Positions 33,885 through 44,265 of a DNA stretch of 64,000 nucleotides are shown one piece after another. Numbering within the stretch: the stretch's first letter is position 1; each line of letters begins with the position of its first letter. Source of the DNA: Oscillospiraceae bacterium (GTDB lineage Bacteria; Bacillota; Clostridia; Oscillospirales; Oscillospiraceae); the NCBI GenBank assembly GCA_017461585.1, contig JAFTYM010000038.1, forward strand, positions 1-64,000. Direction: 5' to 3'. The translations under genes were made by a program, and so were the position numbers. The notes below the pieces were generated by a model that was not told the DNA's origin, ran no database searches, and was given only the letters and a program-made list of their open reading frames with translations.

Positions 33885-34046
33885 AGCCGTGGTTCTCCTT
33901 GATTTTTGTTTTTAGCCTATGATAACAGACAAAATGCATCTTTGCAAATAATTTACATTTGCCTATTCCATTTTTGGCGAGTATAAGTTAAAATATAGGC
34001 ACATCCAGCGGATTTGTTAAAAGAAAGAATTAGGAGGTGTCCGTAA

Positions 34047-34769
34047 ATGGCACAGTTAAAACCGGCTTATAAGCGCGTGCTGATAAAGATCAGCGGTGAA
34101 GCTCTTGCCGGAGAAAAGCATTTCGGACTTGATTTTGAAATTATCAAGAATGTCTGCGAGGTCGTAAAGAAGTGTACAGATGCAGGTGTTCAGGTAGCAC
34201 TTGTTATCGGCGCAGGCAACTTCTGGCGCGGCGTTAAGGACGGCAACGGAAAGATGGAGCGCACAAGAGCGGACTATATGGGAATGCTGGGAACAGCTAT
34301 GAACAGCCTTGCTGTTTCCGATGTTATGGAGCAGATGGATATTCCCGTCAGAGTTCAGACAGCTATTGAGATGCGTCAGATAGCAGAGCCCTACAGCAGA
34401 AGCCGTGCTGTTACCCACCTTGAAGAGGGTAAGGTAGTCATCTTCGGCTGCGGCACAGGCAGCCCCTTCTTCTCCACAGATACAGCAGGTGTGCTCCGCG
34501 CTGTTGAGATCGATGCAGATGTAATTCTGCTGGCTAAGAATATCGACGGCGTATACTCTGCAGACCCCAAGAAGGATCCCACAGCTGTAAAGTACGACAC
34601 CATCACCTACGAAGAGGTTCTGGCAAAGAACCTTGCCGTTATGGACCTTACAGCAACAGCCCTTGCAATGGACAATAAGCTGCCCGCACTTGTCTTTGCC
34701 CTGTCTGACCCCGAGAACATTTACCGTGCGGTAATGGGCGAAAACGTAGGCACAGTTGTTGGTAAATAA
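34047..34769 (+). CDS. pyrH: UMP kinase
   Basis: 240 residues of the amino-acid kinase fold, the normal length for PyrH. Conserved KISGEAL (about 13-19), GAGNFWRG (about 56-63), the MLGTAMNSLA segment and the ATP-binding GTGSPFFSTDTA region are present. It phosphorylates UMP to UDP and is a hexamer regulated by GTP/UTP in most bacteria. It leads the housekeeping operon with AGGAGGTG ahead of the ATG. Confidence 0.97.
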   Translation: MAQLKPAYKRVLIKISGEALAGEKHFGLDFEIIKNVCEVVKKCTDAGVQVALVIGAGNFWRGVKDGNGKMERTRADYMGMLGTAMNSLAVSDVMEQMDIPVRVQTAIEMRQIAEPYSRSRAVTHLEEGKVVIFGCGTGSPFFSTDTAGVLRAVEIDADVILLAKNIDGVYSADPKKDPTAVKYDTITYEEVLAKNLAVMDLTATALAMDNKLPALVFALSDPENIYRAVMGENVGTVVGK

Positions 34770-34787
34770 AATACAGGAGGAAACATC

Positions 34788-35333
34788 ATGTATACAGAAT
34801 ATAAGAGAAAGATGGCTAAGACCATCGAAGTTTTAAAGAGCCAGTACGCTACAGTAAGAGCAGGAAGAGCAAATGCTGCAGTTCTGGATCAGATCACAGT
34901 TGAATACTACGGCGTAGATACACCCCTTAACCAGGTAGCATCCATCGCTGTTCCCGATCCCCGTACAATCACAATCCAGCCTTGGGACGGCAGCCTCTTA
35001 AAGGGCATCGAAAAGGCAATTCAGGCTTCCGATCTGGGCATCAACCCCCAGAACGACGGTAAGCTCATCCGCCTTACATTCCCCCAGCTCACAGAAGAGC
35101 GCAGAAAAGACCTCGTAAAGCAGGTCAAGAAGTACGGCGAAGACGGCAAGGTTGCCATCCGCAACATCCGCCGCGACGCTATGGACGATTTCAAGGCTCT
35201 CAAGAAGTCCAATGAGCTCACAGAGGACGATCTTAAGAACGCTGAGAAGGAGCTTCAGAAGCTGACAGACGACTATATCAAGGAAGTTGACGCTGTAACT
35301 GCTGCAAAGGAAAAAGAGCTTTACGCTATCTGA
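34788..35333 (+). CDS. frr: Ribosome recycling factor
   Basis: 181 residues, close to the family norm of 185. The RRF pattern is clear: TVRAGRANAAVLD near the N-terminus, TIQPWDGSLLKGIEKAI, and NIRRDAMDDFKALKKSNELTEDDLKNAEKELQKLTDDYIKEVD at the C-terminus. It splits post-termination ribosomes together with EF-G. Its TGA overlaps the uppS ATG. Confidence 0.97.
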   Translation: MYTEYKRKMAKTIEVLKSQYATVRAGRANAAVLDQITVEYYGVDTPLNQVASIAVPDPRTITIQPWDGSLLKGIEKAIQASDLGINPQNDGKLIRLTFPQLTEERRKDLVKQVKKYGEDGKVAIRNIRRDAMDDFKALKKSNELTEDDLKNAEKELQKLTDDYIKEVDAVTAAKEKELYAI

Positions 35334-36067
35334 TGAAGCTTTTCAAATCAAGGAAAAACGAGGCGGGGCGGCCTGACTTTGACAGGCTCCCCCGCCATAT
35401 TGCCGTAATTATGGACGGCAACGGCAGATGGGCAAAGAAGAGAGGTCTTCCAAGAACCGCAGGACACGCAGCAGGTGCTGAGGTTTTCAGAAAGATCGCC
35501 ACATACTGCAAGGACATCGGAATAGAATATTTTACCGTCTACGCTTTTTCAACGGAAAACTGGAAGAGACCGGCAGAAGAGGTGGAAGCTATTATGAAGC
35601 TTCTTGAAAAATTTCTCGGCGAGGCTCTGCAGGATATGGAGAAAAACCGCGTAAAGGTAAAATTCTTAGGCGACATTACCGCCCTTTCTGAGGACTTACA
35701 GAAGCTCATAGCCGAGACAGAGGAGATCTCCAAAAAGTATGAGGGTGTTCAGGTTAACCTCTGTGTAAATTACGGCGGAAGAGACGAGCTTGTAAGAGGA
35801 GTCAACGCATGGATAAAAGAACACCCGGGTCAGGAGATAACCGAAGAGGTATTGGATAATCATCTGTACACCGCAGGCATCCCCGAGCCTGACCTCATTA
35901 TAAGACCCAGCGGAGAATACCGTCTGTCCAATTTCCTAATGTGGCAGTCGGCATATTCCGAGCTCTATTTCACGGATGTATTATGGCCTGACTTCACCAC
36001 CCGTGACATGGACGAAGCAATAATCGCATACCAGAGCCGTGACAGACGTTACGGAGGTATTAAATAG
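35333..36067 (+). CDS. uppS: Undecaprenyl diphosphate synthase (isoprenyl transferase)
   Basis: 244 residues of the cis-prenyltransferase family. MDGNGRWA (about 27-34) carries the catalytic Asp, FSTENWKRP the conserved Asn/Trp region, and DLIIRPSGEYRLSNFLMWQSAYSE the C-terminal substrate-binding RxSGExRLSNF motif. It makes the C55 lipid carrier for peptidoglycan. The stop is TAG, and read-through would add about 50 out-of-frame residues, so TAG is used as a genuine stop in this genome. Confidence 0.96.
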   Translation: MKLFKSRKNEAGRPDFDRLPRHIAVIMDGNGRWAKKRGLPRTAGHAAGAEVFRKIATYCKDIGIEYFTVYAFSTENWKRPAEEVEAIMKLLEKFLGEALQDMEKNRVKVKFLGDITALSEDLQKLIAETEEISKKYEGVQVNLCVNYGGRDELVRGVNAWIKEHPGQEITEEVLDNHLYTAGIPEPDLIIRPSGEYRLSNFLMWQSAYSELYFTDVLWPDFTTRDMDEAIIAYQSRDRRYGGIK

Positions 36068-36092
36068 CATTTATACGAGGAAGGAAGTAGCA

Positions 36093-36911
36093 ATGAAGAC
36101 AAGGATAATAGTTGCAGCGGTGGCGATACCCGTGCTGTTTGTAATACTGTTTTTCTTACAGCCAATATTTTTGGCTTTGCTCACAGCCATAATCTGCGCC
36201 ATCGCGGCGTATGAATTTATGAAGGCCGTGTGCCCCGATATGAAGCTTTGGGTGAAGATATCTGTTATGGTGTGTGCAGCGGCAATACCCTTTGTGCACT
36301 TGACAGACATAAGCTATGCGCTAATCCGCGGCATCCTTGTTGTGTTACTGCTGGTGCTCTTTGCAGAAGGCATCAGGACCTTTTCCAAAGAAGATCAGGT
36401 GCCCTTTGAAAATATCATCTGCTGCATCTTCGCAGGCTTTGTCTATCCTGTGATGATGTCATCCCTTGTAACGCTCAAGGCAATGGATAACGGCAAACTT
36501 CTTGTTTTGCTGCCCATTGTAGTCACATTCTGCTGTGACAGCGGTGCATATTTTGCAGGTATGTTCTTAGGCAAGCACAGAATCACAGCCGTAAGCCCCA
36601 AAAAGTCTGTTGAGGGATACATCGGCGGCGTAGTCTCCGGTATTGCATGCCTTCTCATCTACGGCGGAATTATCGCCCTTGCAACAGACCTTGAGGTAAA
36701 CTTCCTCGCCCTTGCCGTTTACGGAGTTTTAGGAAGCGCAGCAGTTGAGATAGGCGACCTTGCCTACTCTCTCATTAAGCGCCAGAAGGGCATAAAGGAC
36801 TACGGAAACCTTATCCCCGGACACGGCGGAATGCTGGACAGATTTGACAGTATGTCATTTTCCGCACCCCTTATCTGTGCGCTTGTCAGCATTTTCCCTG
36901 CGATAATATGA
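36093..36911 (+). CDS. cdsA: Phosphatidate cytidylyltransferase
   Basis: 272 residues from the ATG at 36093 (GAGGAAGGAAG upstream). About eight membrane helices. The CDP-diacylglycerol synthase signature is complete: SLIKRQKGIKDYGNLIPGHGGMLDRFDS near the C-terminus, with the catalytic Asp pair. It activates phosphatidic acid with CTP for phospholipid synthesis. Confidence 0.95.
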   Translation: MKTRIIVAAVAIPVLFVILFFLQPIFLALLTAIICAIAAYEFMKAVCPDMKLWVKISVMVCAAAIPFVHLTDISYALIRGILVVLLLVLFAEGIRTFSKEDQVPFENIICCIFAGFVYPVMMSSLVTLKAMDNGKLLVLLPIVVTFCCDSGAYFAGMFLGKHRITAVSPKKSVEGYIGGVVSGIACLLIYGGIIALATDLEVNFLALAVYGVLGSAAVEIGDLAYSLIKRQKGIKDYGNLIPGHGGMLDRFDSMSFSAPLICALVSIFPAII

Positions 36912-36925
36912 CATTTTACCAAAGC

Positions 36926-36951
36926 GGGCATTCGACGAAAGACGAATGCCC
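36926..36951 (+). promoter_or_regulatory. Hairpin between cdsA and dxr
   Basis: A perfect 9-bp stem (GGGCATTCG / CGAATGCCC) with an 8-nt loop, optionally extended by AAAGCG/CGCTTT outside, lies in the 67-bp cdsA-dxr gap. There is no long T run, so it is at most a partial terminator or an mRNA processing element within the operon. Confidence 0.5.
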
Positions 36952-36978
36952 TATGCTCGCTTTTAAGGAGGCGAAAAT

Positions 36979-38124
36979 ATGCAATACGGAAAAGTTGCCG
37001 TTTTAGGCTCAACAGGCTCAATAGGCACACAGACGCTGGACGTCTGCGAGAGACTGAATATTCCCGTAACTGCCATTACTGCGCGAAGAAGTACAGACTT
37101 AGTCGAGCAGCAGGCGCGTAAGTTTAACCCTGAGCTTGTGGTCATGACCGACGAAAAAGCCGCAGCCGACTTAAAGGTCCGCCTTGCGGATACATCCGTA
37201 AAAGTTATAGGCGGGGAAGAGGGCGTCCTCGAGGCAGCATCCATCAAAAGTGCTGACACAGTAGTCACCGCCGTTGTGGGAACTGCAGGACTTCTGCCCA
37301 CCATCGCTGCCATAAAAGAGAAAAAGCGCATAGCTTTGGCAAACAAGGAAACACTTGTATGTGTAGGCAGTATTGTAATGGCGCTCTCTAAAGAGTACGG
37401 CGCAGAGATAATCCCCGTAGACTCAGAGCACTCTGCAATTTTCCAATGCTGCGACAATAAGGCAGGCGTGCGCCCTGTAAAGATCCAGCTCACAGCATCA
37501 GGCGGACCCTTCAGAGGTAAAACGTGGGATGAAATTAAAGACGCACCACCTGAAGCGGCATTAAAGCACCCCAACTGGAGTATGGGCGCAAAAGTCACCA
37601 TAGACTCTGCCAGCATGATGAATAAGGGACTTGAATTTATCGAGGCGATGCACTTATTTAGTGTTGAGCCCAAAGATATTGAAGTACTTGTACACCCCCA
37701 GAGCATCGTACACTCTGCCGTAACCTATGAGGACGGCTCTATGATAGCTCAATGCGGTCTTCCCGATATGCGCATACCCATCCAGTACGCCATAACTTAC
37801 CCTGAGCGCACCGTATCTCCCGTCAAAAACCTTGACCTTGCGGAAATCGGCACTCTCACATTTCATAAACCCGACCTTGATACATTTAAGTGTCTGGGGC
37901 TTGCTATGGAGTGCGCAGAAAAAGGCGGCGTATCCTGCGCCGTAATGAACGCTGCAAATGAGATCGCCGTAGGACTTTATCTTGAGAAAAAGATAAGCTT
38001 TAGCGGAGTTTATGAATCTGTCAGAGCTGCTGTGGAAACAATAAAGGGAAGCGAAAACCCAAACCTTGAAGAGATTCTTGAAGCGGACAGACAGGCACGG
38101 GAATTTGTAAAAAGTAATTTTTAG
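36979..38124 (+). CDS. dxr: 1-deoxy-D-xylulose 5-phosphate reductoisomerase
   Basis: 381 residues, normal length. The NADPH-binding GSTGSIGTQTLDV lies at about 10-22, LANKETLV near 123-130, and the metal/substrate region VDSEHSAIFQC near 150-160. MNAANEIAVGLYL marks the C-terminal helical domain. It commits carbon to the MEP isoprenoid pathway, which also supplies IspG and UppS of this operon. The ATG follows AAGGAGG. The stop is TAG. Confidence 0.97.
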   Translation: MQYGKVAVLGSTGSIGTQTLDVCERLNIPVTAITARRSTDLVEQQARKFNPELVVMTDEKAAADLKVRLADTSVKVIGGEEGVLEAASIKSADTVVTAVVGTAGLLPTIAAIKEKKRIALANKETLVCVGSIVMALSKEYGAEIIPVDSEHSAIFQCCDNKAGVRPVKIQLTASGGPFRGKTWDEIKDAPPEAALKHPNWSMGAKVTIDSASMMNKGLEFIEAMHLFSVEPKDIEVLVHPQSIVHSAVTYEDGSMIAQCGLPDMRIPIQYAITYPERTVSPVKNLDLAEIGTLTFHKPDLDTFKCLGLAMECAEKGGVSCAVMNAANEIAVGLYLEKKISFSGVYESVRAAVETIKGSENPNLEEILEADRQAREFVKSNF

Positions 38125-38132
38125 GAGCAAAC

Positions 38133-39188
38133 ATGTATATTGTCATCGCGATTTTAGCATTCGGAATTCTGATAGCCGTCCACGAACTGGGACATTTTCT
38201 TGCAGCAAAGCTCTGCGGCGTAAAGGTCAACGAGTTTGCCATAGGCATGGGACCTGCCATTTTCAAAAAGAAGGGCAGGGAGACTCAGTATTCTCTCCGA
38301 CTTCTCCCCATAGGCGGCTTTTGCGCCATGGAGGGTGAGGACGAGAATACAGGTGACCCCAGAGCCTTTTCAGCACAGAACAGATTTAAAAAGTTCATAA
38401 TCCTCTTTGCGGGCTCTTTCATGAATTTCCTCATGGGTGTTATCATAATCGTGATAATTTTTGCCCGACAGACAGCCTATATCGTACCCGACGTAACGGA
38501 GCTGGCTCCCGAATTTCCCGATGAGGGAACTGAGGGCATTATGGTAGGCGACCGCATCTACTCCATTAACGGCATGCGAATTTTCTATACTGCGGACTTT
38601 TCCACAGCCATGAACCGTTTTCCCAGTCCCGTTGACCTTACTGTCATCCGAGACGGCGAGAAGGTAACGCTGGAAGACTATGAGCTTGTACCAAGAGAAA
38701 TCATGACAGACGGGGAAGTTCAGATACGCTACGGCATAACCTTCCGTGTAGAGCCTGCCAGCTTTTTGGGAAATATCAAGTACATGGCGTATAACACATG
38801 GAACTTTGTCCGCATGGTATGGTTTGGTCTTTCAGACCTTGTGACAGGAGCTGTGGGACTTCGTGATATGTCGGGCGTTGTGGGAATAGTAGACGCTATA
38901 AACGACGTGGGCACAAGTGCCGAAACTGTGTCCATAGGACTTTTGAATGTGTTTTACCTGTGTGCGTTCATCGCAGTAAACCTTGCGGTAATGAATCTTC
39001 TGCCTATACCTGCTCTCGACGGCGGCAGAATATTCTTCCTTGTTATCACATGGGTAATAGAAAAAATCTTAAAACGCAAATTAGACCCCAAGTATGAGGG
39101 ATATATCCACACGGTTGGCCTTGTCCTGCTTATGGGACTTATGGTCATAGTATTATTTAATGACGTGGTGAGACTTATAAATGGCTAA
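38133..39188 (+). CDS. rseP: Site-2 intramembrane metalloprotease RseP/RasP
   Basis: 351 residues with about four membrane helices. The HExxH-type Zn site is seen in AVHELGHFLAAK (about 16-27) and the second ligand site in MNLLPIPALDGGR near 290. A PDZ domain lies between (about 120-210). It cleaves anti-sigma factors and signal-peptide remnants in the membrane; the two ECF anti-sigma proteins in this window could be among its targets. It overlaps ispG by 8 bp. Confidence 0.94.
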   Translation: MYIVIAILAFGILIAVHELGHFLAAKLCGVKVNEFAIGMGPAIFKKKGRETQYSLRLLPIGGFCAMEGEDENTGDPRAFSAQNRFKKFIILFAGSFMNFLMGVIIIVIIFARQTAYIVPDVTELAPEFPDEGTEGIMVGDRIYSINGMRIFYTADFSTAMNRFPSPVDLTVIRDGEKVTLEDYELVPREIMTDGEVQIRYGITFRVEPASFLGNIKYMAYNTWNFVRMVWFGLSDLVTGAVGLRDMSGVVGIVDAINDVGTSAETVSIGLLNVFYLCAFIAVNLAVMNLLPIPALDGGRIFFLVITWVIEKILKRKLDPKYEGYIHTVGLVLLMGLMVIVLFNDVVRLING

Positions 39189-40224
39189 GAAACAGATAAA
39201 TGTGGGCGGCGTGTTAATAGGCGGCGGAGCACCCGTTACCGTCCAGTCCATGACAAATACAAAAACGGAAAATATTGCCGATACTGTAGCGCAGATAAAG
39301 CGCTTGGAGGCGGCAGGCTGTGATATCGTGCGCCTTGCAGTTCCGACCATGGAGGCTGCAAGAGCTATCTACGATATTAAAAATCAGGTGAATATCCCCA
39401 TCGTTGCGGATATCCACTTTGACTATAAGCTTGCCATTGCCGCTGCCGAAGCGGGTGCTGATAAAATCCGCATCAATCCCGGCAATATCGGCGGAGAGGA
39501 CAGGGTAAAGGCTGTTGTAGATGTCTGCAGGGCGAGAAGTTTACCTATCCGCATCGGCGTAAACGGCGGAAGCTTGGAGAAGTCTATTCTCGAAAAATAC
39601 GGCAAACCCACAGCAGAAGGTATGCTGGAGTCTGCCATGGGACACGTAAAGCTTCTGAATAAATTCGATTTTGACGATATCTGCATTTCCGTAAAGGCAT
39701 CGGAAGTGCAGCTTACCATAGAAGCCTACAGACTTATGAGTAAGTCTACACATTACCCCCTGCACCTTGGCGTTACCGAAGCAGGCACAGAGTATTCGGG
39801 TATTATCAAGTCTGCCGTCGGCATCGGAACACTGCTGAGTGAGGGCATAGGCGACACTATCCGCGTATCTCTTACAGCAGCTCCCGAGCGTGAGATCAAG
39901 GCGGGAATTGAGATACTTAAGGCTGCAGGCTTACGTCGCGGCGGAGTTGAATTTATCTCCTGCCCCTCCTGCGGCAGATGCAGAATAGACCTTATCAAAA
40001 CAGCATCTGAGGTTGAGGAAAAGCTTCAGGGCTACAAGGGCGACATTACCGTCGCCGTTATGGGCTGCGCTGTAAACGGACCCGGAGAGGCTTCCCGTGC
40101 CGATTTCGGTTTAGCCGGCGGCGACGGCGAGGGCGTACTGTTTAAAAAAGGTCAGATAGTTAAGAAAGTAAAGACAGAACATCTTGTAACAGAGCTTATT
40201 TCACTTATAGAGGAAGGAAAATAA
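39181..40224 (+). CDS. ispG: 4-hydroxy-3-methylbut-2-enyl diphosphate synthase
   Basis: 347 residues. The TIM-barrel part begins with GGGAPVTVQSMTNTKTEN; the C-terminal 4Fe-4S domain carries SCPSCGRCRID and MGCAVNGPGEASRADFGLAGG, with the three cluster cysteines. It catalyses the penultimate MEP-pathway step and is oxygen-sensitive. It overlaps rseP and ends three bases before polC. Confidence 0.97.
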   Translation: MAKKQINVGGVLIGGGAPVTVQSMTNTKTENIADTVAQIKRLEAAGCDIVRLAVPTMEAARAIYDIKNQVNIPIVADIHFDYKLAIAAAEAGADKIRINPGNIGGEDRVKAVVDVCRARSLPIRIGVNGGSLEKSILEKYGKPTAEGMLESAMGHVKLLNKFDFDDICISVKASEVQLTIEAYRLMSKSTHYPLHLGVTEAGTEYSGIIKSAVGIGTLLSEGIGDTIRVSLTAAPEREIKAGIEILKAAGLRRGGVEFISCPSCGRCRIDLIKTASEVEEKLQGYKGDITVAVMGCAVNGPGEASRADFGLAGGDGEGVLFKKGQIVKKVKTEHLVTELISLIEEGK

Positions 40225-40226
40225 AC

Positions 40227-43200
40227 TTGAGTTTGAAACCCGTACCGTTTTTTGAAATGTTCACCTGCTGCCGTGACGGCGGCTCTCTTGAGGTGCTTTT
40301 GGAAAATACAAAGGTAATATCGGCGAGTGTAGACCGCAAGACAAGGACAATGAAGTTAAACCTTGCCATGCTCACACCTGCTGCTCCCGTGGAAATCTCC
40401 ATGATAGAGCAGGGCATTGCCACGGAATTCGGTCTTTCAAAGGTAGAGGTATCCGCATCTTACCCCCGACTTAAGGTGGAGAAGAAGTCCGTCACCAAAG
40501 ACGGCAGAGGCGAAGTAATTATGGGTAAGCCCACAAAGGCAGAGCCCATCCCAATGAAAGACGTCCACCTGGACCTTGGCAGAGTTGTTGTACGGGGCGA
40601 GGTTTTTGACGTACAGACCCGTGAGATTCCCAAAATCAAGGCGTGGGTACTGACCTTTGACATGACAGACTGCACAGGCTCTGTCCACGTTTCAAAGTTC
40701 ATGAAGGACGAAAACGCAGGGGAGATCGCTGCAAAAATCAAGACAGGAATGTACATAACCGTCGGCGGAAATCTTGGTTATACCCGCTTTGACCCCGACC
40801 TTACCTTAGAGCCTAATTTTATATACGTCTCCGAAAAGGAAGAGCGCAAAGACACAGCAGAGGTTAAGCGCGTAGAGCTCCACCTGCACACCAAAATGTC
40901 AGCCATGGACGCTCTTACCGACACAAAAGAGGTCATAAAGCGCGCTATAAAGTGGGGACATCCTGCAATTGCGATCACAGACCACGGCGTTGTACAGTCC
41001 TTTCCCGATGCCATGAAGGCTGCAGGGGATAAGATAAAGGTACTCTACGGCGTTGAAGGCTATTACATAAACGACCTTGACGACAAGCAGGCTGTCTACG
41101 GCAATATTTCAGGTCAGCTTTCGGGAGAGGTTGCGGTTTTTGATATTGAGACCACAGGACTTAATGCAGAGACTGACAGAATCACGGAGATCGGCGCCGT
41201 AATTTTAAAGGACGGCGTGGAGATTTCCCGATTCCAGACCTTTGTAGACCCCGAAATGCACATCCCCATGAATATCACCCAGCTGACAGGCATTTCCGAT
41301 GCTGATGTCAAGGGTGCGCCGAGCCAGGAAGAGGCTGTCCGTGCGTTCCTGGACTTCGTGGGAGACCGCCCCGTGGCTGCACACAATGCAAGCTATGACG
41401 TGGGCTTTATCTACGAGGCTGCCATAAGATACGGTATAGACTATGTGCCCTCTTATCTGGATACGCTTGCCATTTCCCGCGCACTTCTGCCCGACCTTAA
41501 AAGCCATAAGCTTAATGTAGTCGCGGACTATCTGGGGCTGCCTGAGTTTTCACATCACAGAGCATCGGACGATGCCGTAACGGCAGGACTTATCCTTGCC
41601 AATATGATGGAGAGACTGAAAAAAGCGGGCATAAACGATGTGTCCGAAATTAACGGATACTTCTCCTCACTTCGCAAAGAGACGGCGTTAAACCGGCGCT
41701 TTAAGCCCAAACATATTATCATACTTGTCAAAAATCAGGCAGGTATGAAAAACCTGTATAAGCTCATCACAAAGAGCCATCTTAACTACTTCAAGCGCTA
41801 TCCCATAATCCCCAAAAGTGTACTTATGGAGCACCGCGATGGACTTATCATCGGCTCTGCCTGTGAAGCAGGCGAGATTTTCGGCCTTGTTGCCGACCAC
41901 AGAAGCCGCCTTGAGCTGAGACGTTTAGCTGAATTTTACGACTATCTTGAAATTCAGCCTATCTGCAACAATATGTTCATGCTGGAGGGCGAAAACCCCA
42001 AGGCAAAGAGCGTAGAAGAGCTGCAGGAGTTTAACCGCCGCATCGTAAGACTTGGCGAAGAGCTTGGTAAACCCGTCGTAGGCACATGTGATGTCCACTT
42101 CTTAGATCCCGAGGATGAAATTTACCGCCACGTTCTCATGACCGCCAAAGGATTTGACGACGCAGACAAGGATCTGCCCATTTACTTCCGCTCAACTGAT
42201 GAAATGCTGAAGGAGTTTGAATATCTGGGCACAGAAAAGGCCTTTGAGGTCGTTGTCCACAACACACGCATGATCGCCGATATGTGCGAGGTCGTAAGTC
42301 CGCTGCCGCCCAAGGTTCTTTATCCCCCGAAAATCGAGAACAGTGCCCAGCAGCTTAAAGACCTTGTTTACGGCAGAATGCATGAGCTCTACGGTGAAAA
42401 TCCCCCCGAGCTTATCACAAAGCGAATCGAAACCGAACTGGGCGATATTCTCGCCAGAGGCTATGACGTTATCTACATGAGTGCCCAGAAGCTGGTTGCG
42501 GACTCTCTTGCCCACGGCTATCTCGTCGGCTCACGAGGAAGCGTCGGTTCCTCTCTCGTTGCATATATGTCAGGTATTACAGAGGTTAACTCTCTGCCTG
42601 CCCATTACAGATGCCCCAACTGCCAAAATACAGATTTTGAGGCGGGCAAGGGCTACGGCTGCGGTGCGGACATGCCTGACGGTGTCTGTCCTGTTTGCGG
42701 CACAGAGTATAAGAAAGAGGGCTTTGACATCCCCTTCGAAACCTTCCTTGGCTTCGGCGGTGACAAGGTTCCCGATATCGACCTTAACTTCTCGGGCGAA
42801 TATCAGGCAAATGCCCATAAGTACACAAACGAGCTGTTTGGCTCTGACCACGTTTTCAGAGCGGGTACGATAGGTACCGTTGCCGAGAAAACAGCTTACG
42901 GCTACGTTAAAAAGTATATGGAGATAACAGGCAAGAACATCTCAAACGCGGAGATGAACCGCCTTGCAAAGGGCTGTGTAGGTGTAAAGCGCACCACAGG
43001 TCAGCACCCCGGCGGACTTGTAGTTATCCCGCAGGATATGGAAATTGCCGATTTCTGTCCTGCTCAGCACCCTGCAGACGATGCCGAGGGCGGTATCATC
43101 ACAACCCATTTTGAATATCACTGCATGGAGGATAACCTCTTAAAGCTGGACGAGCTGGGACACGATGACCCCACCATGATCCGCATGCTGGAGGATGCGA

Positions 43201-44204
43201 CGGGCGAAAACGCCAAGGAGATACGCCTTGACGACCCCGAGACCATGATGATATTCAAATCTCCCGAACCTTTGGGACTTGACTTTGGCGACCCCATCGT
43301 AGGCAACACAGGCTCAATCGGCATCCCCGAATTCGGCACAGGCTTTACAAGACAAATGCTTTGCGACACTCAGCCTGACAAATTCGACACCTTAGTTCGT
43401 CTGTCAGGCTTCTCCCACGGAACAGACGTTTGGCTGGGCAACGCAAAGGACCTTATCCTTTCTGGAACTGCGGACATCAGCCAGACCATCGGCTGTCGAG
43501 ACGATATCATGCTGTACCTTATCTCAAAGGGCATGCCTGAAAAGCGCTCCTTTAAGATAATGGAAAGCGTACGAAAGGGCAGAGGTCTGCCTGACGGAGC
43601 AGAAGAAGAGATGACAGCAGCAGGTGTACCCGACTGGTATATCGACTCCTGCAAGAAGATAAAATACCTCTTCCCCAAGGCTCATGCCGTCGCCTATGTT
43701 ATGATGGCGTTCCGCATCGCGTGGTTTAAGGTCCACCGTCCCCTTGCTTTCTACAGCGCATATTTCTACCGCAGAAGTCAAAAGGACGGCTTTGACGCAA
43801 ACTCCATGACCCGCGGTATAGATGTTGTAAGGGCGAAGATAAAGGAGATACGAAATAACCCCAACGCAACGGCAAAGGAAGAGGACCTGCTGACAACGCT
43901 TGAAGCCTGCTATGAGTTCTATCTTCGCGGCTTTGAGTTTGCAAACCTTGACCTTTACGAGTCCGATGCCACAAAGTTCCTCATTGTCGGCGACAAGCAG
44001 CTTCGTCCGCCCTTTGTCGCTATCAGCGGTCTGGGCGAATCTGCCGCACGTGACATCGTAGAGCACAGAGGGGATACGGAGTTTATCTCCATAGATGAGT
44101 TCACCTCAGCCTGCCCCAAGGTGTCCAAAGCCCACGTCGAGCAGCTTAAGGCGCTGGGAGCATTGGGTGATCTTCCCGATTCAAGCCAAATTTCATTGTT
44201 CTAA
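40227..44204 (+). CDS. polC: DNA polymerase III alpha subunit, Gram-positive PolC
   Basis: 1325 residues from a TTG start preceded by AGGAAGGA, somewhat shorter than Bacillus PolC (about 1437). Domains in order: N-terminal region (1-110), OB fold (about 110-205), PHP (from VELHLHTKMSAMD, His219/His221), inserted DnaQ-type 3'-5' exonuclease (FDIETTG, Asp306/Glu308), and the rest of PHP. The polymerase follows with a Zn finger (CPNCQNT...CPVCG) and the catalytic PDIDLNF (Asp850, Asp852). All PolC hallmarks are kept, so it is the replicative polymerase. It closes the pyrH operon. Confidence 0.97.
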   Translation: MSLKPVPFFEMFTCCRDGGSLEVLLENTKVISASVDRKTRTMKLNLAMLTPAAPVEISMIEQGIATEFGLSKVEVSASYPRLKVEKKSVTKDGRGEVIMGKPTKAEPIPMKDVHLDLGRVVVRGEVFDVQTREIPKIKAWVLTFDMTDCTGSVHVSKFMKDENAGEIAAKIKTGMYITVGGNLGYTRFDPDLTLEPNFIYVSEKEERKDTAEVKRVELHLHTKMSAMDALTDTKEVIKRAIKWGHPAIAITDHGVVQSFPDAMKAAGDKIKVLYGVEGYYINDLDDKQAVYGNISGQLSGEVAVFDIETTGLNAETDRITEIGAVILKDGVEISRFQTFVDPEMHIPMNITQLTGISDADVKGAPSQEEAVRAFLDFVGDRPVAAHNASYDVGFIYEAAIRYGIDYVPSYLDTLAISRALLPDLKSHKLNVVADYLGLPEFSHHRASDDAVTAGLILANMMERLKKAGINDVSEINGYFSSLRKETALNRRFKPKHIIILVKNQAGMKNLYKLITKSHLNYFKRYPIIPKSVLMEHRDGLIIGSACEAGEIFGLVADHRSRLELRRLAEFYDYLEIQPICNNMFMLEGENPKAKSVEELQEFNRRIVRLGEELGKPVVGTCDVHFLDPEDEIYRHVLMTAKGFDDADKDLPIYFRSTDEMLKEFEYLGTEKAFEVVVHNTRMIADMCEVVSPLPPKVLYPPKIENSAQQLKDLVYGRMHELYGENPPELITKRIETELGDILARGYDVIYMSAQKLVADSLAHGYLVGSRGSVGSSLVAYMSGITEVNSLPAHYRCPNCQNTDFEAGKGYGCGADMPDGVCPVCGTEYKKEGFDIPFETFLGFGGDKVPDIDLNFSGEYQANAHKYTNELFGSDHVFRAGTIGTVAEKTAYGYVKKYMEITGKNISNAEMNRLAKGCVGVKRTTGQHPGGLVVIPQDMEIADFCPAQHPADDAEGGIITTHFEYHCMEDNLLKLDELGHDDPTMIRMLEDATGENAKEIRLDDPETMMIFKSPEPLGLDFGDPIVGNTGSIGIPEFGTGFTRQMLCDTQPDKFDTLVRLSGFSHGTDVWLGNAKDLILSGTADISQTIGCRDDIMLYLISKGMPEKRSFKIMESVRKGRGLPDGAEEEMTAAGVPDWYIDSCKKIKYLFPKAHAVAYVMMAFRIAWFKVHRPLAFYSAYFYRRSQKDGFDANSMTRGIDVVRAKIKEIRNNPNATAKEEDLLTTLEACYEFYLRGFEFANLDLYESDATKFLIVGDKQLRPPFVAISGLGESAARDIVEHRGDTEFISIDEFTSACPKVSKAHVEQLKALGALGDLPDSSQISLF

Positions 44205-44265
44205 ATGTTTAAAGAACTAAAGAAATTTGTGTAAATTGCCTATAACATATCTTGCCGAAAAATGG